Source of the DNA: an uncultured Clostridia bacterium
GTDB taxonomy: Bacteria > Bacillota > Clostridia > UBA1381
Assembly: GCA_947623955.1 (NCBI GenBank)
Contig: CANQIP010000005.1
Coordinates: forward strand, 49,204 to 113,203
DNA length: 64,000 nucleotides
Direction of reading: 5' to 3'
The position numbers were made by a program, and so were the translations under genes. Within the stretch, counting starts at the first letter, position 1. Every line of letters begins with the position of its first letter. This document shows, in pieces, positions 15,214 to 24,652 of this stretch. The notes under the pieces were generated by a model. That model ran no database searches and was not told the DNA's origin. It was given only the letters and a program-made list of their open reading frames with translations.

Positions 15214-15981
15214 TTATTTAACTTCGTTCCACAGCGCGTCAAGCGTGGAAATATCACATTCGTCAAGATTTTTACCCTGTTTTTTCGACAGCGTTTCCAT
15301 TTTTTCAAAACGGCGTATAAATTTTTCGGTCGCGTTTGAAAGCGCAATTTCCGGCGTAAGCTTTAAATGTCTGCCGAGGTTTACGACGCTGAAAAGAAGG
15401 TCGCCGTACTCCTCTTCTATGTTGCTGCCGTTCTTAATCGCCTCTTTAAGTTCATCCGTTTCCTCGGATATTTTATCGTATATGCCGTCCGTATCGTTCC
15501 AGTCAAAGCCCGCCGCCGCAGCCTTTTTCTGCACCTTCGCGCTGCGCATGAGCGCGGGCAGATAACTCGGCACATCCTTCAGCATGGCGGTGTAGGTGTC
15601 GAGATTTTTCTCCTTCTTCTTATTTTTCTCCCAGTTACCGAGCGCCTCCTCGGCTGTTACAGCCTTGTCCTTGCCGAACACGTGCGTGTGGCGCGTTATA
15701 AGCTTTGTGCATATTTCGTTCAGCACGTCGTCGAATGTGAATGCGCCGCGTTCCTCCGCGAGACGCGAATGGAACACTACCTGCAAAAGCACGTCGCCGA
15801 GCTCGTTCGCGAAATCGTGGTCGCTGCCGTTGTCGAGCGCGTCAATCGCCTCGTAGCACTCCTCTATCATGTCCTTTTTAAGGCTCTGGTGCGTCTGCAC
15901 CCTGTCCCACGGGCAGCCATTCTCGCCGCGCAGCGTCACTATAATATCGCGCAAATCATCTATCGTATACTGCTTGTTCAT
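15214..15981 (-). CDS. mazG: Nucleoside triphosphate pyrophosphohydrolase MazG
   Basis: Hydrolyses NTPs to NMP and pyrophosphate, a house-cleaning role. 255 residues with two MazG halves: the first has CPWDRVQTHQSLKKDMIEE, and EECYEAIDAL and ELGDVLLQVVFHS metal-binding helices; the second has EETDELKEAI and EYGDLLFSVVNLGRHL. It lacks the extra N-terminal tetrapyrrole methylase domain that Bacillus YabN carries. Gene order mazG-HU-rlbA-yabP is that of endospore formers. Confidence 0.95.
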   Translation of the reverse strand: MNKQYTIDDLRDIIVTLRGENGCPWDRVQTHQSLKKDMIEECYEAIDALDNGSDHDFANELGDVLLQVVFHSRLAEERGAFTFDDVLNEICTKLITRHTHVFGKDKAVTAEEALGNWEKNKKKEKNLDTYTAMLKDVPSYLPALMRSAKVQKKAAAAGFDWNDTDGIYDKISEETDELKEAIKNGSNIEEEYGDLLFSVVNLGRHLKLTPEIALSNATEKFIRRFEKMETLSKKQGKNLDECDISTLDALWNEVK

Positions 15982-16016
15982 GTTTATCTCCCTTTTTGAT
16001 TTATAGTATGTATATC

Positions 16017-16045
16017 ATTCTACCATTAAATCCGTAATTTTGCAA
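16017..16045 (-). promoter_or_regulatory. Promoter of mazG
   Basis: Minus-strand TTGCAA (16045-16040) and TAGAAT (16022-16017), 17-bp spacer, TGG extended -10. Lies just after the PFOR terminator. Confidence 0.72.
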
Positions 16046-16047
16046 GT

Positions 16048-16080
16048 AAAAAAGCATACCGCAACCGCGGTATGCTTTTT
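16048..16080 (-). terminator. Terminator after the PFOR gene
   Basis: GCATACCGC / GCGGTATGC (16054-16062 with 16067-16075), AACC loop, flanked by A and T runs so it can act on both strands. Confidence 0.93.
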
Positions 16081-16099
16081 ATGCCGTATTAAGCTTTAA

Positions 16100-19000
16100 T
16101 TACTTTGCAAGTTCTACAAGATGAGCGTACTTCTCTTCCGCCGTCTTCTTAGCCTTAGCAAACAATTCCTTGGCTCTTTCGGGGTTGGAGCGAGCGAGCG
16201 AGTTGTAACGAACTTCGCCCATGATGAACTCCTCGTAATCCATTGTCGGAGCCTTAGAGTCAAGCTGGAACGGGTTCTTGCCTTCCATGGCAAGTCTCGG
16301 ATCGTATCTGAACAGGTGCCAGTAGCCCGCCTGTACAGCCTTCTTCTCCTCGGTCTGTGCGATCGTCATACCGCCCTTGATACCGTGGTTGATACACGGA
16401 GCGTAAGCGATGATGATCGAGGGGCCGTTGTAGCTTTCAGCCTCGATCATAGCCTTAAGCAGCTGGTTCTGGTCCGCGCCCTGCGCTACCTGCGCAACGT
16501 ATACGTAGCCGTAACTCATAGCGATAGCCGCGAGATCCTTTTTCTTAACTTCCTTACCCGCAGCAGCAAACTGTGCGATCGCGCCTGTCGGCGTAGCCTT
16601 TGACGACTGACCGCCCGTGTTCGAGTAAACCTCCGTATCGAATACGAGAATGTTTATATCCTCGCCCGAAGCGATAGCGTGGTCAACGCCGCCGAAGCCG
16701 ATGTCGTATGCCCAGCCGTCGCCGCCGAATATCCAGCAGGACTTCTTTGAAAGGAATTCCTTGTCGGCGATTACGTTCTTCGCATCCTCCGAGTTGATGT
16801 TCGCGATAGCCTTAAGAAGTTCGTCTGTCGCAACCTTGTTAGCCTCACCGTCGTTCTTCGTTTCGATGAACTTGTCAACAGCCGGCTTAACGTCAGCATT
16901 TTCAGCCGCAATCTTTTCAAGTCTCGCGATATTTGCCTCTCTCAATGTGTTCTGAGCGATATACATACCGAGACCGAACTCCGCGTTATCCTCGAACAGC
17001 GAGTTAGCCCATGCGGGGCCGTGACCGTCGCTGTTGGTGGTGTACGGCGTCGACGGGCATGAACCGCCCCAAATCGACGAGCAGCCCGTTGCGTTCGCAA
17101 GGTACATTCTGTCGCCGAAAAGCTGTGTAACGAGCTTTGCGTAAGGAGTCTCGCCGCAGCCCGCGCATGCGCCGGAGAATTCGAGGTAAGGCATTCTGAA
17201 CTGGCTGCCCTTAACCGTCGACGCCTTGAACTTGTCAAGAACTTCCTGTTTCTCGGCGAGAGTTACGAGGTAGTCATAACCCTTCTGCTCGTCAAGGTTG
17301 TCGTCGAGTGGTTTCATAACGAGAGCCGGATCCTTCTTGCCCGCGTTGTTTACGGGGCATACGTTAGCGCAGCTGCCGCAGCCGGTACAGTCGAGTACCG
17401 AGATAGCCATTGCGTAGTAAAGTCCGTCAAGCTGCATAGCGTTCTGGTACTTGATACCCTCGGGAGCGTTGTCAAGCTCCTCCTTCGTGAGTACAACGGG
17501 ACGGATACAAGCGTGAGGACATACGTACGAGCAGTTGCCGCACTGGATACATGTTTCGTTGTTCCATACGGGAACGTCGATAGCAATACCTCTCTTTTCA
17601 AACGCCGCGCTGCCCAGGGGAACTTCGCCTCTCTGGTACTTCTCGAACGCCGAAACGGGAAGGCTTGCGCCTCTGAACTGATTTATCGGAACGAGAATGT
17701 CGTTTACAAAGTCAACGAGTTTGCCCTCGCCCTCGTGCTTAATCGCGAGATCCTCATATTCCGCGTTCTTCCAATCCTCGGGAACGTCAACCTTTACAAC
17801 CTGCTGCGCGCCCGCGTCGATAGCGTCGTGGTTCATCTTAACGACCGCGTCGCCCTTCTTTGAATATGATGCGGTAGCCGCGTCCTTCATGTACCGGATA
17901 GCGTCAGCCTCGGGGAGAATGCCCGACAGCTTGAAGAATGCCGACTGGAGAACTGTGTTAATTCTGTTGCCGAGACCGATTTCCTTACCTATCTTAACGC
18001 CGTCAATCGTGTAGAACCGGATATTGTTGTCGGCAATGTACTTCTTAACCTGTCCGGGAAGATGCTCGGAAAGTTCGTCAACATTCCACGAGCAGTTCAA
18101 GAGGAATACGCCGCCCGGCTTAACGTCCTGAACCATATCGTACTGTCTTACGTATGACGCCTTGTGGCACGCAACGAAGTCAGCCTTGTTGATAAGATAT
18201 GTCGATGTAATTTTCGGATGACCGAAACGGAGGTGCGAGCATGTGAGACCGCCCGACTTCTTTGAGTCGTAGTCAAAGTATGCCTGAACGTTCATTTCGG
18301 TGTGGTCGCCTATAATCTTTACGGAGTTCTTGTTCGCGCCGACCGTACCGTCCGCGCCGAGACCCCAGAACTTACAGCTTGTGATACCCTCCGGCGTTGT
18401 GTCGGGGTTCTCGTCAAGCGGCAGCGAGAGGTTTGTAAGGTCGTCGTTTATGCCGACCGTAAATCTTCTCTTCTCCGTGTTCTTGTATACGGCGATAATG
18501 CATGCGGGAGTCGTGTCCTTTGAACCGAGACCGTAACGACCCGCGTAAATGTCAACGTTAGCGAATTTGCTGTTCTGAAGAGCCGCAACAACGTCAAGGT
18601 AAAGCGGCTCGCCGATCGAACCCGCCTCTTTTGTTCTGTCGAGAACGGAAATCTTCTTAACGGTGTCGGGGATAGCGTCGATAAGATGCTTAGCCGAGAA
18701 CGGTCTGTACAGTCTTACCTTTATAAGACCGACCTTCTGACCGTTCTTGTTGAGGTAGTCAACGGTTTCCTCGATAGTGTCGCATACGCTGCCCATAGCA
18801 ACGATTACCTGCTCCGCGTCGGATGCGCCGTAGTAGTTAAACAGCTTGTAGTCCGAGCCGATCGCGGCGTTGACCTTGTTCATGTACTCCTCTACAACCT
18901 CGGGAACAGCGTCATATGTCTTGTTGCACGACTCTCTCGCCTGGAAGAATACGTCGCCGTTCTGCGCCGTACCGCGCTGAGCCGGATGCTCGGGGCTTAA

Positions 19001-19621
19001 CGAGCCTCTTCTGAAGTCGTTTATAGCGTCCCAGTCGACCATCTTCGCAAGCTCGTCGTAATCCCAGCAAGCCACCTTCTGATACTCATGCGACGTTCTG
19101 AAACCGTCGAAGAAGTGAAGGAACGGTATTCTCGACTTGATTGTCGAAAGGTGCGCTACCGCGCCGAGATCCATAGCCTCCTGCGGGTTTGTCGATGCAA
19201 GCATGGCAAAGCCCGTCTGACGGCACGCCATAACGTCGCTGTGATCGCCGAAAATCGAGAGCGCGTGCGATGCTATGGCTCTTGCCGATACGTTGAATAC
19301 GCACGGGAGCTGCTCACCCGCAATCTTATACATATTCGGGATCATAAGAAGAAGTCCCTGTGAGGCGGTGTATGTTGTTGTGAGCGCGCCCGCCGTAAGC
19401 GAACCGTGAACAGCGCCCGCCGCGCCCGCCTCCGACTGCATTTCAACAACCTTTACCGTACGTCCGAAGATATTCTTCTGACCCGCGGCAGCCCACTTAT
19501 CCGTGACCTCCGCCATTGTTGATGATGGTGTGATGGGGTAGATGGCAGCAACATCGGTAAACGCATATGACGCGTATGCCGCGGCGTTGTTGCCGTCCAT
19601 TGTTTTCATTTTCCTTGCCAT
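16100..19621 (-). CDS. nifJ: Pyruvate:ferredoxin (flavodoxin) oxidoreductase
   Basis: Converts pyruvate and CoA to acetyl-CoA and CO2, reducing ferredoxin; the central step of anaerobic sugar fermentation. A single 1173-residue chain with all domains in order: N-terminal pyrimidine-binding part (YPITPSSTMAE), gamma part, the two-cluster ferredoxin domain with CIQCGNCSYVCPH and CTGCGSCANVCP (about residues 680-760), the proximal cluster GACAGCGETPY and ATGCSSIWGG, and the TPP site GDGWAYDIG with NTGGQSSKATP. I chose the ATG at 19621: AAAGGAGG lies 11 bases before it and the protein then starts MARKMKTMDGN, as the family does. Flanked by its own promoter and terminator. Confidence 0.97.
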   Translation of the reverse strand: MARKMKTMDGNNAAAYASYAFTDVAAIYPITPSSTMAEVTDKWAAAGQKNIFGRTVKVVEMQSEAGAAGAVHGSLTAGALTTTYTASQGLLLMIPNMYKIAGEQLPCVFNVSARAIASHALSIFGDHSDVMACRQTGFAMLASTNPQEAMDLGAVAHLSTIKSRIPFLHFFDGFRTSHEYQKVACWDYDELAKMVDWDAINDFRRGSLSPEHPAQRGTAQNGDVFFQARESCNKTYDAVPEVVEEYMNKVNAAIGSDYKLFNYYGASDAEQVIVAMGSVCDTIEETVDYLNKNGQKVGLIKVRLYRPFSAKHLIDAIPDTVKKISVLDRTKEAGSIGEPLYLDVVAALQNSKFANVDIYAGRYGLGSKDTTPACIIAVYKNTEKRRFTVGINDDLTNLSLPLDENPDTTPEGITSCKFWGLGADGTVGANKNSVKIIGDHTEMNVQAYFDYDSKKSGGLTCSHLRFGHPKITSTYLINKADFVACHKASYVRQYDMVQDVKPGGVFLLNCSWNVDELSEHLPGQVKKYIADNNIRFYTIDGVKIGKEIGLGNRINTVLQSAFFKLSGILPEADAIRYMKDAATASYSKKGDAVVKMNHDAIDAGAQQVVKVDVPEDWKNAEYEDLAIKHEGEGKLVDFVNDILVPINQFRGASLPVSAFEKYQRGEVPLGSAAFEKRGIAIDVPVWNNETCIQCGNCSYVCPHACIRPVVLTKEELDNAPEGIKYQNAMQLDGLYYAMAISVLDCTGCGSCANVCPVNNAGKKDPALVMKPLDDNLDEQKGYDYLVTLAEKQEVLDKFKASTVKGSQFRMPYLEFSGACAGCGETPYAKLVTQLFGDRMYLANATGCSSIWGGSCPSTPYTTNSDGHGPAWANSLFEDNAEFGLGMYIAQNTLREANIARLEKIAAENADVKPAVDKFIETKNDGEANKVATDELLKAIANINSEDAKNVIADKEFLSKKSCWIFGGDGWAYDIGFGGVDHAIASGEDINILVFDTEVYSNTGGQSSKATPTGAIAQFAAAGKEVKKKDLAAIAMSYGYVYVAQVAQGADQNQLLKAMIEAESYNGPSIIIAYAPCINHGIKGGMTIAQTEEKKAVQAGYWHLFRYDPRLAMEGKNPFQLDSKAPTMDYEEFIMGEVRYNSLARSNPERAKELFAKAKKTAEEKYAHLVELAK

Positions 19622-19679
19622 CTGAAAAAAATCCTCCTTTATTTTTGTCATTTTGTGTATCTTTTATATACATAAAGGT

Positions 19680-19708
19680 ATTGTATCACTTTTCTTCGCT
19701 AAAATCAA
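19680..19708 (-). promoter_or_regulatory. Promoter of the PFOR gene
   Basis: Minus-strand TTGATT (19708-19703) and TACAAT (19685-19680), 17-bp spacer. Confidence 0.8.
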
Positions 19709-19764
19709 GGAATAATAATAAATTTTTTGGCTGCTTTTTAAATTTTTATTCAGCCGCAGCCGTA

Positions 19765-21288
19765 TCACCGCGCAACGAGCCGTATATCCTCGCGCGACAC
19801 CGTTCCCGTCGCGAGCAGCGCGAGCGCGTAAGCGGCGCATGATACCGCAGTTACAACAGCCGTGTATGCGAACGTTCCCAAGCCCGAAAGCGGCGGCTGT
19901 ATTATTTGTATGACGAACAGCATAGCAACGCCGCAGAATATCGGCTTTACAAGCGTGTCCATAAGGTCGGGACGTATATTGAGACTTTTTCGGAGCGATA
20001 CAAAATCGAGCGTCATGACAACAGCGTAGGACACGATCGCGCTTATCGCGCTGCCGTATATGTTTATTTCGGGATTGCCTATAAGAATGTAGCCGAGCGC
20101 AAGCTTTACGCCTATTCCCACAAGCGAGTTGAAAAACGGCGTCATTATCTTCCCCGCCGACTGCAGTACCGCAGCCGACATCTGCGCGGCACACATGAGC
20201 ACGGCGCACGGCGCGACGGTTTTGAGCATAAGCGCGGACGCGTCGTTTTTAAACAGCAGCGTCAGTATTTCGTCACTGAGCGCGTACATGAGCACGGCGC
20301 ACGGCACGGACAGCGCAACCGATATTTTTATGCCCATTCCCGCAGCTTTTTGCGCGCTTTTTTCGTTACCCGACGCATACGCGCCGGCTATTACGGGAAG
20401 TATGCTCACTCCGAGCGTCGCGAGTATTCCGACGGGAAGGTGGAACACAGTGAGCGCGTAGCCCGTGTATGCGCCGTAGAGGAAACGCGCGTCGTCCGGC
20501 GTAAGTCCCGCGTCGAGAAGGCGCACTCTCGTAAGCGTCGTGTCCGCCGTGCCGAGCGCGTTCGATACCACCGACGCGCACAAAAGCGGCAGCGCGAGCG
20601 ACATAAGGTCGCGCAGTATATCGCGTCGGCTTGCGTTTTTAGATTTTATGTAAACCTCTTTTTTGCGGAAAATGTAGCCGAACGCGAGTATTGCCGTCGC
20701 GACTATCTCCCCCGCCGTCACGCCCATAATCGCGCCGCCCGCCGTTTTCTCCGTGCCGGCGTGTATAAATAAAAGCGCAAGCCCGTAACCGGCGATAAGT
20801 TTTATAAAGCTCTCGGCGACCTGTGACGCGGCGACCGGCACCATGCGCGAAACGCCCTGAAAATAGCTTTTGTATCCCGTTCCGAGCGCTACGAAGAACA
20901 CGGACGGTGAGATCATTCGTATCGCGTACACCGCCTTTTCCTCTTTCATGGCGAGCGCGAAAAACGGCGCGGCAAAGTAGAGTATGACCGACCCCGCCGC
21001 GCCTATCGCGATGAGCAGCCACGTTGACAGTGATACTATCCTGCGCTCACGAAGACGCTGACCGCACGACGCAGCCTCGGCGGACAGCTTTGATATTGCG
21101 AACGGCAAGCCCGATATTATAAACGAGAGGAACATTATGTAAACCTCAAAGGCGATGTTGTATACCGCCATGCCCTCCTCGCGCAGTATGTACGCGAGAG
21201 GTATTTTAAGCACCGCGCCGAGTATTTTGGACACCGCGTTCGCAGCCATGAGTATTGCCGCGCCCGTTATTATGCTCCGTTTTTCCAT
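19765..21288 (-). CDS. spoVB: SpoVB/MurJ-type lipid-linked oligosaccharide flippase
   Basis: 507 residues with about fourteen hydrophobic segments, MOP superfamily (polysaccharide biosynthesis / SpoVB). The N terminus AANAVSKILGAVLKIPLAYIL and the FIISGLPFAISKLSAE stretch are typical. SpoVB and relatives flip lipid II or related precursors, in Bacillus for the spore cortex. In Bacillus the homologue yabM lies directly before mazG; here the PFOR gene sits between them. Ribosome site GGGGTGG before the ATG. It is divergent from aroA. A vegetative flippase role cannot be excluded. Confidence 0.88.
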   Translation of the reverse strand: MEKRSIITGAAILMAANAVSKILGAVLKIPLAYILREEGMAVYNIAFEVYIMFLSFIISGLPFAISKLSAEAASCGQRLRERRIVSLSTWLLIAIGAAGSVILYFAAPFFALAMKEEKAVYAIRMISPSVFFVALGTGYKSYFQGVSRMVPVAASQVAESFIKLIAGYGLALLFIHAGTEKTAGGAIMGVTAGEIVATAILAFGYIFRKKEVYIKSKNASRRDILRDLMSLALPLLCASVVSNALGTADTTLTRVRLLDAGLTPDDARFLYGAYTGYALTVFHLPVGILATLGVSILPVIAGAYASGNEKSAQKAAGMGIKISVALSVPCAVLMYALSDEILTLLFKNDASALMLKTVAPCAVLMCAAQMSAAVLQSAGKIMTPFFNSLVGIGVKLALGYILIGNPEINIYGSAISAIVSYAVVMTLDFVSLRKSLNIRPDLMDTLVKPIFCGVAMLFVIQIIQPPLSGLGTFAYTAVVTAVSCAAYALALLATGTVSREDIRLVAR

Positions 21289-21320
21289 ACCGTTCCACCC
21301 CGTTTATTTATATGAAAGTG

Positions 21321-21349
21321 TTGTCTTTTTATTTTATTTGTGGTATAAT
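21321..21349 (+). promoter_or_regulatory. Promoter of aroA
   Basis: TTGTCT at 21321-21326 and TATAAT at 21344-21349, 17-bp spacer, TGG extended -10. Confidence 0.85.
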
Positions 21350-21377
21350 TGTTTTAGAATACATCGGAGGAACAAGA

Positions 21378-22640
21378 ATGGAGATTAAAAAGATAAAAAG
21401 AGCGCGCGGCGTTCTTACCGTGCCGGGCGACAAGTCGATATCGCACCGCGCCGTAATGCTCGGCTCGCTCGCGGACGGCGTTACGGAAATTACGGGATTT
21501 TTGCCCGGGGCGGACTGTCTTTCCACAATAGACTGTTTCCGCAGTATGGGCGTGGAAATCGACGAGCGCGGCGACAGGGTAACTGTGCGCGGCAACGGTA
21601 TGCGCGGTCTCGTAAAGCCCGAAAAAATGCTTTACACGGGTAACAGCGGCACGACTACCCGCCTTTTGTGCGGCATACTGTCGGCGCAGCCGTTCGATAC
21701 GGAGATAACGGGCGACGCGTCGATATGCAAACGTCCCATGGGGCGCGTCACAAAGCCGCTTGCGCTGATGGGCGCGAATATCGAGAACGACTACTGCCCT
21801 CTTTACATACACGGCACGCGTCTGCACGGCATAGACTACAAAATGCCCGTCGCGTCGGCGCAGGTTAAAACGGCTATTATTCTCGCCGGACTGTACGCCG
21901 AGGGCAAGACTGTCGTTAGAGAAATCGAAAAATCGCGCAATCATACGGAGCTTATGCTCGGCGCGATGGGCGCGGATATAAACGTCGATGGGCTTGACGT
22001 TACGGTAAAGCCCGCGGACAAGCTGTCGGCGGTAAACGTAGTTGTTCCCGGGGATATTTCGTCGGCGGCGTTTTTTATGGTACTCGGCTCAATCATGCCG
22101 AATAGTGAAATCACAATTAAAAACGTCGGCACAAATCCGACGAGAACGGGTATTATCGACGTTTTAAAGGATATGGGCGCGGATATAACCGTTGAAAACG
22201 AGCGTGTGAGCGCGGGTGAAAGCGCGGCTGATATAACTGTGAGGTCAAGCTCGCTGCGCGCCGTAACGATAGGCGGCGACATTATACCGAGGCTTATCGA
22301 CGAGCTGCCGATTATTGCCGTCGCGGCTGTTTTTGCGGAGGGTAAAACCGTTATAAAGGACGCGCAGGAATTAAAGGTAAAGGAAACGAACAGGATACGC
22401 GCCGTAGTTGACGAGTTTAAAAAATGCGGCATTGATATTACCGAAACTGACGACGGAATGATTATAAACGGAGGCAAGCCCGTTCACGGCGCGGATTTCA
22501 AAACATACGGCGACCACAGAATGGCTATGAGTTTAACCGTTTTGTCGCAGCTTGCCGACGGCGTTTCGACGCTTGACGACGAAACATGCGCAAAGGTGTC
22601 GTACCCGTCGTTCTTTGACGATTTTTACAGATTGGGATAA
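21378..22640 (+). CDS. aroA: 3-phosphoshikimate 1-carboxyvinyltransferase (EPSP synthase)
   Basis: Sixth step of the shikimate pathway: shikimate-3-phosphate plus PEP to EPSP. 420 residues, two inside-out alpha/beta barrels. Motifs: PGDKSISHRAVMLGSLADG at the start, TGNSGTTTRLLCG, the KRPMGRV segment, and RIKETNR-like KVKETNRIRAV plus GDHRMAMSLTV near the end. The ATG at 21378 follows CGGAGG; the longer frame upstream runs through the promoter and is not used. The subtilase gene follows after 23 bases on the same strand. Confidence 0.96.
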   Translation: MEIKKIKRARGVLTVPGDKSISHRAVMLGSLADGVTEITGFLPGADCLSTIDCFRSMGVEIDERGDRVTVRGNGMRGLVKPEKMLYTGNSGTTTRLLCGILSAQPFDTEITGDASICKRPMGRVTKPLALMGANIENDYCPLYIHGTRLHGIDYKMPVASAQVKTAIILAGLYAEGKTVVREIEKSRNHTELMLGAMGADINVDGLDVTVKPADKLSAVNVVVPGDISSAAFFMVLGSIMPNSEITIKNVGTNPTRTGIIDVLKDMGADITVENERVSAGESAADITVRSSSLRAVTIGGDIIPRLIDELPIIAVAAVFAEGKTVIKDAQELKVKETNRIRAVVDEFKKCGIDITETDDGMIINGGKPVHGADFKTYGDHRMAMSLTVLSQLADGVSTLDDETCAKVSYPSFFDDFYRLG

Positions 22641-22663
22641 ATATAACAAGCGGGGTGTGTGGA

Positions 22664-24628
22664 ATGAAGAAACACGGAATAGCGGCACTGTTTTCTGCTG
22701 TTATTTTTGTGACGTTTTTTTCATTCACGGCGGGCGCGGAGGGTTTGCCTGAATTTGACGACAGTTCGGTCATTGTTATTACAAATCCCGCGTATTCGCG
22801 CATAAATCTTTTCGGCAGAGGCGGCTATGGCGAAGTTCTCGCAAGTCTCGGAATAACGGAAACAAAAGAACTTATGGACTTATCGGACAACACTGACAAT
22901 ATATCGCTGTTTTCCGCGTCGGGCGGCAGTATAGTACAGCTCATGCTGCCGGAGGCGGGCGAGGATAAAGTTCTCGCAGCTGTTGACGCGCTCAACGCGT
23001 CAGGCACGGTAAAATACGCCGAGCCGAATTACTTCTGTTACCTTGACTCAATACCGAACGACCCATATTATACGAGTAAAAACTCGGCAGAAAACTACCA
23101 ATTCGCCATGATTGACGCAAAGACGGCTTGGAATATGGACATAAACTGCTCGGGCGTAACGGTTGCGGTGATTGACACTGGTATTTTCGCGGAGCATGAG
23201 GATTTAAAGGACAACATATGGACAAACCCCGACGAGATACCCGATAACGGAAAGGACGACGACGGCAACAATTACACGGACGACGTACACGGCTGGGATT
23301 TTACGGGAAACGGTGACAATATTCCCGACGACGGCTACAATCCCAACTACGGTATGCAGGGGCACGGCACGCATGTCTCGGGAATAATAAGCGCGGTAAC
23401 GGGTAACGACAAAGGAATAGCGTCGCTCGCGGGAAACATGAATACAGGCAGTGCGAAGATAGTGCCGCTGAAGGTCTTTTATGACTCCGGCACCGGGAAA
23501 GCATCCAGCGTCGATATAATCGTGGATGCTATAAACTATGTAAAACAAATGAATATTCCAATCGCAAACTGTAGCTGGGGCAACAGCAAAGACGTCGTTT
23601 CAATCAGCGAGGCGATAAAATCATGTTCCGACACACTGTTTGTCGCGGCTGCCGGAAACGGAGACAGCAGCACAAATTATGTGGGAAGAAACCTTGACAA
23701 TGTCGAGGTATATCCCGCAAAATACAAGATTGACAACGTTATATCCGTAGGCGCAAGCACCTCTGCAGATAAGCTTGCAGATTTCTCAAATTATGGCAAT
23801 TTGGTGGATATTGCCGCGCCGGGAAATAATATATGGAGTACCGCCAATACCGACTTGAAAATTGACTCGTATAAATTCCTTTCCGGCACATCGCAGGCAA
23901 CGCCGCTTGTCGCGAGTGCGGCGGCTGTGTTAAAGGGCAAATATCCGTCTCTTACACCTTCGGAAATCAAGGAATGTATTATAAACGGCGCGTCGTCCGT
24001 CACGTCGCTTACATATTCAAACCATCATATAAACGGAAACCGCAGGCTCAGCATAGGCGGAGCATTGAAATATGCGGAAGGCAACGTCTGCGAAATAACA
24101 TGGAAGGGTGAAAACGGGAATATAATCAAAACGGACAAGGCATCTTACGGAGAAATACCAGAATACAACGGCTTGTACGAGAAAAAAATTCCCGATGGGT
24201 ATTATGCGTATGTTCCCGCTTGGGAACCCGAGATTGCGGAAGTTGCCGGCGACGCCGAATACACTATGAAATACGTTTTAGCCGATATGCTCGATATGTC
24301 GGTGCGCCTTATCGGCGACGACGATACCGCGGTGCAAAAAGGCAATTCGCCGCAGCGTGTAACAGCTTATATCGACTTCCCCAACGCTGTCACAGGACTT
24401 GCGGAGAAGTATGCTCAGCAGATTGAGCCGTTCACGGTGATTTTGGCTTTATACGACGAAAACGGCGCGCTCGCAGGTATGGCAGAAAAGAACATCGGCG
24501 GCGACGATATGCTCGGTACCGTAACGCTTGGTGCGGATTTGAATAACGCCGTATATTCCGCAAGGATTTATATATGGAACAAAACAGGCTCCATGCTCCC
24601 CATAAGGAACGCTAAAGACGTCCTGTAG
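22664..24628 (+). CDS. Secreted subtilisin-family serine protease
   Basis: 654 residues. Signal peptide (KKHGIAALFSAVIFVTFFSFTAGAEG), an inhibitor-I9-like propeptide (about 25-125), then the S8 catalytic domain with D171 (VAVIDTG), H234 (GHGTHVSG), an oxyanion asparagine in AAAGNGDSS, and S410 (LSGTSQATPLVASAAA). A C-terminal part of about 170 residues has a short Ile/Gly-rich repeat-type segment (ITWKGENGNIIKTDKASYG) and a beta domain. Active in the cell envelope or outside. Start at 22664 is chosen for the signal peptide; the ribosome site is weak, so translation may be modest. It may be read from the aroA promoter. Confidence 0.92.
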   Translation: MKKHGIAALFSAVIFVTFFSFTAGAEGLPEFDDSSVIVITNPAYSRINLFGRGGYGEVLASLGITETKELMDLSDNTDNISLFSASGGSIVQLMLPEAGEDKVLAAVDALNASGTVKYAEPNYFCYLDSIPNDPYYTSKNSAENYQFAMIDAKTAWNMDINCSGVTVAVIDTGIFAEHEDLKDNIWTNPDEIPDNGKDDDGNNYTDDVHGWDFTGNGDNIPDDGYNPNYGMQGHGTHVSGIISAVTGNDKGIASLAGNMNTGSAKIVPLKVFYDSGTGKASSVDIIVDAINYVKQMNIPIANCSWGNSKDVVSISEAIKSCSDTLFVAAAGNGDSSTNYVGRNLDNVEVYPAKYKIDNVISVGASTSADKLADFSNYGNLVDIAAPGNNIWSTANTDLKIDSYKFLSGTSQATPLVASAAAVLKGKYPSLTPSEIKECIINGASSVTSLTYSNHHINGNRRLSIGGALKYAEGNVCEITWKGENGNIIKTDKASYGEIPEYNGLYEKKIPDGYYAYVPAWEPEIAEVAGDAEYTMKYVLADMLDMSVRLIGDDDTAVQKGNSPQRVTAYIDFPNAVTGLAEKYAQQIEPFTVILALYDENGALAGMAEKNIGGDDMLGTVTLGADLNNAVYSARIYIWNKTGSMLPIRNAKDVL

Positions 24629-24652
24629 GAGGCATGGAGCCTTCTTTTTATT
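24587..24652 (+). terminator. Terminator overlapping the 3' end of the protease gene
   Basis: GGCTCCATGC (24587-24596) pairs with GCATGGAGCC (24632-24641), extended by TCC/GGA; an inner AGGA/TCCT pair lies in the loop. The stop codon is inside the hairpin and TTCTTTTTATTTTT follows. The T-run overlaps the last codons of the convergent HAD-GtrA gene. Confidence 0.85.

Noticed and set aside
19906..20772. Plus-strand frame of 288 codons opposite spoVB
   Set aside because: Extreme R, Y and H content typical of an antisense frame over a membrane protein gene.
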